From positions 1-64,000 of the forward strand of contig NZ_JAGIBG010000027.1 in NCBI RefSeq assembly GCF_017744435.1: DNA of 64,000 bases, given 5' to 3'. Source of the DNA: Pseudomonas sp. Lineage in GTDB: Bacteria > Pseudomonadota > Gammaproteobacteria > Pseudomonadales > Pseudomonadaceae. Shown here piece by piece: positions 59,107 through 64,000 of this stretch; position 1 is the first letter of the stretch, and each line of letters starts with the position of its first letter. A program made the position numbers and the translations under genes. The notes under the pieces were generated by a model that was not told where the DNA came from, did not search any database, and was given only the letters and a program-made list of their open reading frames with translations.

Positions 59107-62100
59107 ATGACTGACCAAGCCATCGACAAACTGCTGCAAAACCTCGACCACGCCATGATCGCCGAGCGCCATCGCCTGCGCCGGCAACTGCATGAGCTGC
59201 GCAAGCGCCCCGACGAGGCCAAGCTGGCGCAGTGGGTGGAAAAGGTCCAGGCATCCTGTGCCCAGGTCACCGCACGCCAGAACAGCGTGCCGCAGATCCG
59301 CTACGACGACAGCCTGCCGATCGCCGCCAAGCGCGACGAGATCAAGAAAGCCCTGGCCGAAAACCAGGTACTGGTGATCGCCGGCGAAACCGGTTCGGGC
59401 AAGACCACCCAGTTGCCGAAGATCTGCCTGGAACTGGGCCGCGGCAGCCATGGCCTGATCGCCCATACCCAGCCACGGCGAATCGCCGCCCGCAGCGTCG
59501 CCGCCCGGGTTGCCGAAGAACTCGGCACGCCGCTGGGCGGGCTGGTCGGCTACCAGGTGCGTTTCGAAGACCAGAGCGATGCCAACACCCTGGTCAAGCT
59601 GATGACCGACGGCATCCTGCTGGCCGAAACCCAGCACGACCGTTTCCTCGAACGCTACGACACGATCATCGTCGACGAAGCCCACGAGCGCAGCCTGAAC
59701 ATCGATTTCCTGCTCGGCTACCTGAAGACTCTGCTGCACCGCCGTCCGGACCTGAAGCTGATCATCACCTCGGCGACCATCGACCTGGAGCGCTTTTCCA
59801 AGCATTTCGACAATGCGCCGATCATCGAGGTGTCCGGCCGTACCTTCCCGGTGGAAACCTGGTACCGCCCGCTGACCAGCGAGCAGGACGAGGAGGGTAA
59901 CCAGGTCGAGGATGACCTGACCGTCGACCAGGCGATTCTCGCCTCCCTCGACGAGATCGCCCAGCACGAGCGCAGCGTGGGCAAAGGCCCTGGCGATGTG
60001 CTGGTGTTCCTCCCGGGCGAGCGGGAAATCCGCGATGCCGCGGAGATCCTGCGCAAGGCGCAATTGCGCCACACCGAAATCCTGCCGCTGTATGCGCGCC
60101 TGTCGCCAGCCGAGCAGCAGCGCATCTTCCAGTCACACACCGGGCGCCGCGTAGTGCTCGCCACCAACGTCGCGGAAACCTCGCTGACCGTGCCGGGCAT
60201 CCGTTATGTGATCGACACCGGTACCGCGCGTATCAGCCGCTACAGCTACCGCGCCAAGGTCCAGCGCCTGCCGATCGAAGCCGTGTCCCAGGCTAGTGCC
60301 AACCAGCGCAAGGGCCGCTGCGGCCGGGTCGAGCCGGGTATCTGCATTCGGCTGTACAGCGAAGAAGACTTCAACGGTCGCCCGGCCTTCACCGACCCCG
60401 AGATCCTGCGCACCAACCTGGCGGCGGTGATCCTGCAGATGCTGCATCTGCGCCTGGGCTCGATCGACGCCTTCCCGTTCATCGAACCGCCGGATGGCAA
60501 GGCCATCAGCGACGGTTTCAACCTGTTGCAGGAACTCTCGGCGGTCAACCGCGAGAACCAGCTGACGCCGATCGGCCGCCAGCTGGCGCGCCTGCCGATC
60601 GACCCGCGGCTGGGTCGCATGCTGCTGGAGGGCGCCCGCCAGGGCAGCCTGCAGGAGGTGCTGATCGTCACCAGTGCGCTGTCGGTGCAGGACCCACGCG
60701 AGCGCCCGCCAGAGCGCCAGCAGGCCGCCGACCAGGCCCATGCACAGTGGAAGGACGCCGATACCGACTTCGCCGCGCTGGTCAATCTGTGGCGTGGCTT
60801 CGAAGAGCAGCGCCAGGCGCTGACGGCCAGCCCGCTGCGCAATTGGTGCCGCAAGAACTTCCTGAACTACCTGCGCCTGCGCGAATGGCGCGATGCCCAT
60901 CGCCAGTTGTCGCTGATCTGCCGCGAGCTGCAACTGACGGTCAACAAAGAGCCTTCTGACTATCAGAAGGTGCACAAGGCGATCCTCAGCGGCCTGCTCA
61001 GCCAGATTGGCCAGAAGACCGAAGAAGGCGATTACCAGGGTGCCCGTCAGCGGCGCTTCTGGGTGCATCCGTCTTCGGGCATTGGCCGCAAGCGCCCGCA
61101 GTGGGTGATGGCCGCCGAACTGGTGGAAACCACCAAACTGTATGCGCGCATGGTCGCCAAGATCGAGCCTGACTGGATCGAGCCGCTGGCGACCCACCTG
61201 ATCAAGAAGAACCACTTCGAGCCGCACTGGGAGAAGAAGCGCGGGCAGGTGGTGGCCTATGAGCAGATCACCTTGTACGGCCTGATACTGGTCGGCCGCC
61301 GTCCGGTGCACTTTGGCCCGATCGACCCGGTCACCTCGCGCGAGCTGTTCATTCGTGAGGGCCTGGTCGGTGGTGAGATCCAGTCGAAGGCCAAGTGCCT
61401 GGCCGCGAACAAGCGGCTGCTCGAAGAGCTCGACGAACTGGAGGCCAAGGCCCGTCGGCGCGACATTCTCGCCGATGAAGAAACCCTGTACGCCTTCTAC
61501 GAAGCACGCTTGCCGGCGGAGATCCATCAGACCGCGACCTTCGATGCCTGGTATCGCATGACCAGCCAGAAGGACCCGAACCTGCTGATCATGCGCGAGG
61601 AAGACGTATTGGCCCGCGAGGCCAGCGAGGTCACCGCCGCGCAGTACCCGGACAGCATGCAGGTGGGTGAACTGCGCCTGCCGCTGACCTACCATTTCGA
61701 GCCTGGCCACCCGCGTGACGGCGTGACGGTACGGGTGCCAGCACCGCTGCTACCGAGCCTGCCGGGCGAGCGCCTGGAGTGGCTGGTGCCGGGCCTGCTT
61801 GAAGCCAAGTGCGTGGCGCTGGTACGCAACCTGCCCAAGGCGCTGCGCAAGAACTTCGTGCCGGTGCCGGACTTCGTCAAGGCCTCCCTGGCGCGCATGA
61901 CCTTCGGCCATGGCGCGCTGCCCCAGGCTCTGGGCCAGGAGTTGCTGCGCATGACCGGCGCGCGGGTTTCCGATGAGGCCTGGGCCGAGTCGGTCAACCT
62001 GGTCGAAGGCCACCTGCGCATGAACATCGAAGTGGTCGATGGCCAGGGCAAGTTCCTCGGCGAAGGCCGCGACCTGGCCGAGCTGACCGCGCGCTTTGCT

Positions 62101-63012
62101 GCCGCCAGCCAGGCGGCGTTGGCCGTGCCGCGTACCGAGAAGAGCGAGCAGCCGGTGCAGGCCAAGGCCTTCAGCGAGGTCAAGCAGACCGCCCAGCAGA
62201 AGATCGCCGGCCTGTCGATGACCGTGTACCCGGCGCTGGTGGAAGAAAACGGCACCGTGCGCGAAGGGCGTTTCTCGACCCAGGCCGAAGCCGAGTTCCA
62301 GCACCGTCGCGCCTTGCAGCGCCTGCTGCTGCAGCAGTTGGCGGAGCCTGCCAAGTTCCTGCGTGGCAAGCTGCCGGGGCTGACCGAGCTGGGCCTGCTG
62401 TACCGCGAGCTGGGCCGGATCGAAGCGCTGGTCGAGGACATCCTGCTGGCCAGCCTGGACAGCTGCATCCTCGACGGTGAAGCCACGTTGCCACGTGACG
62501 GTGCAGCCCTGGCCGGGCTGGCCGAGCGCAAGCGTGGCAGCTGGGCCGAGCATGCCGAACGCCTGGCCCGCCAGACGCTGGAAGTGCTGAAGCTGTGGCA
62601 CGGTTTGCAGAAGCGCTTCAAGGGCAAGATCGACCTGAGCCAGGCGGTGGCGCTGAACGACATCAAGCAGCAGTTGGCCAACCTGGTCTATCCGGGCTTC
62701 GTGCGCGAAACCCCTGCCGTGTGGTTCAAGGAATTGCCGCGCTACCTCAAGGCGGTGGAACTGCGCCTGGAAAAGCTGGGCGCCCAGGTGCAGAAGGACC
62801 GCGTTTGGAGCGGCGAGCTGGGCAACCTGTGGGCGCAGTACAAGGCGCGGGCCGACAAGCATGCCCAGGAAGGCAAGCGCGATGAGCAGCTGACCTTGTA
62901 CCGCTGGTTGCTGGAGGAGTATCGGGTATCGCTGTTTGCCCAGCAGTTGGGCACCAAGATGCCGATTTCCGACAAGAGATTGAGCAAGCAGTGGAGCCAG
63001 GTGGAAGGCTAA
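59107..63012 (+). CDS. hrpA: ATP-dependent RNA helicase HrpA (DEAH box)
   Basis: This 1301-residue DEAH/RHA helicase has Walker A GETGSGKT at 93-100, the DEAH box at 190-193, SAT at 222-224, the motif VI region ANQRKGRCGRVEPG, a ratchet-like helicase-associated domain, and the long DUF3418 C-terminal part (about 700-1290) typical of HrpA. It resolves stalled ribosomes and processes mRNA in E. coli. The open frame extends upstream through the REP pair, but MTDQAIDKLL at 59107 is the usual start. Confidence 0.92.
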   Translation: MTDQAIDKLLQNLDHAMIAERHRLRRQLHELRKRPDEAKLAQWVEKVQASCAQVTARQNSVPQIRYDDSLPIAAKRDEIKKALAENQVLVIAGETGSGKTTQLPKICLELGRGSHGLIAHTQPRRIAARSVAARVAEELGTPLGGLVGYQVRFEDQSDANTLVKLMTDGILLAETQHDRFLERYDTIIVDEAHERSLNIDFLLGYLKTLLHRRPDLKLIITSATIDLERFSKHFDNAPIIEVSGRTFPVETWYRPLTSEQDEEGNQVEDDLTVDQAILASLDEIAQHERSVGKGPGDVLVFLPGEREIRDAAEILRKAQLRHTEILPLYARLSPAEQQRIFQSHTGRRVVLATNVAETSLTVPGIRYVIDTGTARISRYSYRAKVQRLPIEAVSQASANQRKGRCGRVEPGICIRLYSEEDFNGRPAFTDPEILRTNLAAVILQMLHLRLGSIDAFPFIEPPDGKAISDGFNLLQELSAVNRENQLTPIGRQLARLPIDPRLGRMLLEGARQGSLQEVLIVTSALSVQDPRERPPERQQAADQAHAQWKDADTDFAALVNLWRGFEEQRQALTASPLRNWCRKNFLNYLRLREWRDAHRQLSLICRELQLTVNKEPSDYQKVHKAILSGLLSQIGQKTEEGDYQGARQRRFWVHPSSGIGRKRPQWVMAAELVETTKLYARMVAKIEPDWIEPLATHLIKKNHFEPHWEKKRGQVVAYEQITLYGLILVGRRPVHFGPIDPVTSRELFIREGLVGGEIQSKAKCLAANKRLLEELDELEAKARRRDILADEETLYAFYEARLPAEIHQTATFDAWYRMTSQKDPNLLIMREEDVLAREASEVTAAQYPDSMQVGELRLPLTYHFEPGHPRDGVTVRVPAPLLPSLPGERLEWLVPGLLEAKCVALVRNLPKALRKNFVPVPDFVKASLARMTFGHGALPQALGQELLRMTGARVSDEAWAESVNLVEGHLRMNIEVVDGQGKFLGEGRDLAELTARFAAASQAALAVPRTEKSEQPVQAKAFSEVKQTAQQKIAGLSMTVYPALVEENGTVREGRFSTQAEAEFQHRRALQRLLLQQLAEPAKFLRGKLPGLTELGLLYRELGRIEALVEDILLASLDSCILDGEATLPRDGAALAGLAERKRGSWAEHAERLARQTLEVLKLWHGLQKRFKGKIDLSQAVALNDIKQQLANLVYPGFVRETPAVWFKELPRYLKAVELRLEKLGAQVQKDRVWSGELGNLWAQYKARADKHAQEGKRDEQLTLYRWLLEEYRVSLFAQQLGTKMPISDKRLSKQWSQVEG

Positions 63013-63047
63013 CTGCCTTGATTTGTGGCACACTTCAGGGAATTTGA

Positions 63048-63090
63048 GGGCCGCTTTGCGGCCCTTTCGCGGGCCAGCCCGCTCCCACAG
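63048..63090. repeat. REP element
   Basis: GGCCGCTTTGCGGCC is followed by CTTTCGCGGGCCAGCCCGCT and CCCACAG, one REP unit with a second short palindrome, 36 bp after the hrpA stop codon. It may end the hrpA transcript. Confidence 0.8.
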
Positions 63091-63112
63091 TGTCAGCGTA
63101 CGTCTTTTAATT

Positions 63113-63126
63113 GGCACTAAAGTGCC
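63113..63126. promoter_or_regulatory. Palindrome GGCACT-AA-AGTGCC upstream of the KAS III-like gene
   Basis: A perfect 14-bp dyad lies 62 bp before the GTG start. A related half-site (AGTTGCC) follows at about 63131. It may be an operator for the downstream gene. Confidence 0.45.
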
Positions 63127-63188
63127 ATTAAGTTGCCATATTCCCAGCCAGCGCCCCGTGGCGATGGCCTTTGAGCAGAGGATCGATC

Positions 63189-64000
63189 GTGCATAACGTC
63201 GTGATCAGCGGCACCGGCCTGTATACCCCGGCCCAGAGCATTTCCAACGAAGAACTGGTGGCCTCCTTCAACGCCTGGTCACAGCAGTACAACCAGGACA
63301 ACGCCGCCGCCATCGAGCGTGGCGAAATCGAGGCGGCACCGCTGTCCGACGCCGCCTTCATCGAAAAGGCGTCGGGCATCAAGAGCCGCTTCGTCATGGA
63401 CAAGGCCGGCATCCTCGACCCGCAGCGCATGAAGCCGCGCCTGCCCGAGCGTTCCAACGACGAGCAGTCGATCCTCTGCGAAATGGGCGTGGCCGCTGCG
63501 CGCCAGGCGCTGGAACGCGCCGGTCGTACCCCGGCGGATGTCGATGGCGTGATCGTCGCCTGCTCCAACCTGCAGCGCCCTTACCCGGCCATCGCCATCG
63601 AAGTGCAGCAGGCGCTGGGCATCGACGGCTTCGCTTTCGACATGAACGTAGCCTGCTCGTCGGCAACTTTCGGCATCCAGACCGCCGCCAACAGCGTGCA
63701 GCTGGGCCAGGCCCGTGCCCTGCTGGTGGTCAGCCCGGAAATCTGTACTGGGCACCTGAACTTCCGCGATCGCGACAGCCACTTCATCTTTGGTGACGCC
63801 GCCACGGCGGTGCTGGTCGAGCGTGCCGACAAAGCCACCTCGGCGCACCAGTTCGACATCGTGGGCACCAAGCTGCAGACCGCGTTTTCCAACAACATCC
63901 GCAACAACTTCGGCTTCCTCAACCGCGCGGCGGAAGAGGGGATCGGCGCGCCGGACAAACTGTTCGTGCAGGAAGGGCGCAAGGTGTTCCGCGAAGTCTG
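63189..64000 (+). CDS. Beta-ketoacyl-ACP synthase III-like protein (3' end outside window)
   Basis: 270 codons are in the window. The start is GTG with AGAGGA about seven bases upstream. The thiolase-fold KAS III pattern includes the catalytic Cys156 in DMNVACSSATFG and HFIFGDAATAVLVE, which forms part of the fold core. The N-terminal half is longer than E. coli FabH (an insertion around residues 30-60), as in the FabH-like paralogues of Pseudomonas. The rest, including the catalytic His and Asn, is beyond the edge. Confidence 0.82.
   Translation, partial: MHNVVISGTGLYTPAQSISNEELVASFNAWSQQYNQDNAAAIERGEIEAAPLSDAAFIEKASGIKSRFVMDKAGILDPQRMKPRLPERSNDEQSILCEMGVAAARQALERAGRTPADVDGVIVACSNLQRPYPAIAIEVQQALGIDGFAFDMNVACSSATFGIQTAANSVQLGQARALLVVSPEICTGHLNFRDRDSHFIFGDAATAVLVERADKATSAHQFDIVGTKLQTAFSNNIRNNFGFLNRAAEEGIGAPDKLFVQEGRKVFREV

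Overview
The window is a stretch of chromosome from a fluorescent pseudomonad, most likely of the Pseudomonas putida group. The evidence is high GC with strongly GC-biased third codon positions, more than ten copies of the short palindromic REP element typical of P. putida (core 'gagcgggcttgcccgcgaag'), and familiar Pseudomonas gene sets: aceK, hrpA, a tandem fadD pair with a MaoC dehydratase and a monoacylglycerol-lipase-like hydrolase, pxpABC, cysK and lpxO. No rRNA, tRNA, CRISPR array, transposase or phage gene was recognised.

Layout. 1-0.5 kb: a perfect 94-bp inverted repeat that includes the 3' end of a small membrane-protein gene. 0.7-8.6 kb: a GABA-permease-like gene, then an FCD/GntR regulator followed by an FAD amine oxidase, an MFS carrier, a DapA-family lyase/aldolase and an aldehyde dehydrogenase, which together look like a catabolic pathway of unknown substrate. 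8.6-14.1 kb: housekeeping genes (TrmH-type methyltransferase, YajD HNH protein, oligopeptidase B, class II amidotransferase, DUF2937). 14.2-18.9 kb: a LysR regulator divergent from an MFS carrier and the 5-oxoprolinase genes pxpA-pxpB-pxpC, with ATGA overlaps inside pxpABC. 19-24.5 kb: a MoxR/VWA pair, a DUF748 protein, cysK and lpxO.

24.6-32.7 kb is the accessory part: four minus-strand genes with lower GC and no REP elements. Two encode secreted proteins that share a halovibrin-like module (three copies between them, one protein also carrying a DUF2599-like tail). The other two encode Ig-like-repeat proteins without signal peptides, one ending in nine RCC1/BLIP-II-like repeats and the other in a BIG2 plus an invasin-type lectin-like domain. 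This is the best candidate for an undescribed system.

33-43.3 kb: two DMT-family exporters, a DUF4265 protein, aceK, a DUF6279 lipoprotein, remnants of a TonB receptor/FecR locus, CvfB, CsbD, YihY, peptide deformylase, a GNAT enzyme and a DUF2790 protein. 43.3-46.4 kb: a MocR regulator divergent from a threonine-dehydratase-like enzyme, with two operator-like dyads over the regulator start, then a HicA-HicB toxin-antitoxin pair behind a palindrome. 46.4-50.2 kb: a LysE exporter, a GyrI-like protein and an ECF42-type sigma factor preceded by its usual YciI/DGPF partner, with NTF2-like and SRPBCC genes. 50.3-55.7 kb: fatty-acid activation genes. 55.8-58.6 kb: a puuB-puuA-like polyamine pair. 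59.1-63.0 kb: hrpA. 63.2 kb to the edge: a KAS III-like gene running out of the window.

All functional calls come from reading the translations and from knowledge of the families. No database search was run.
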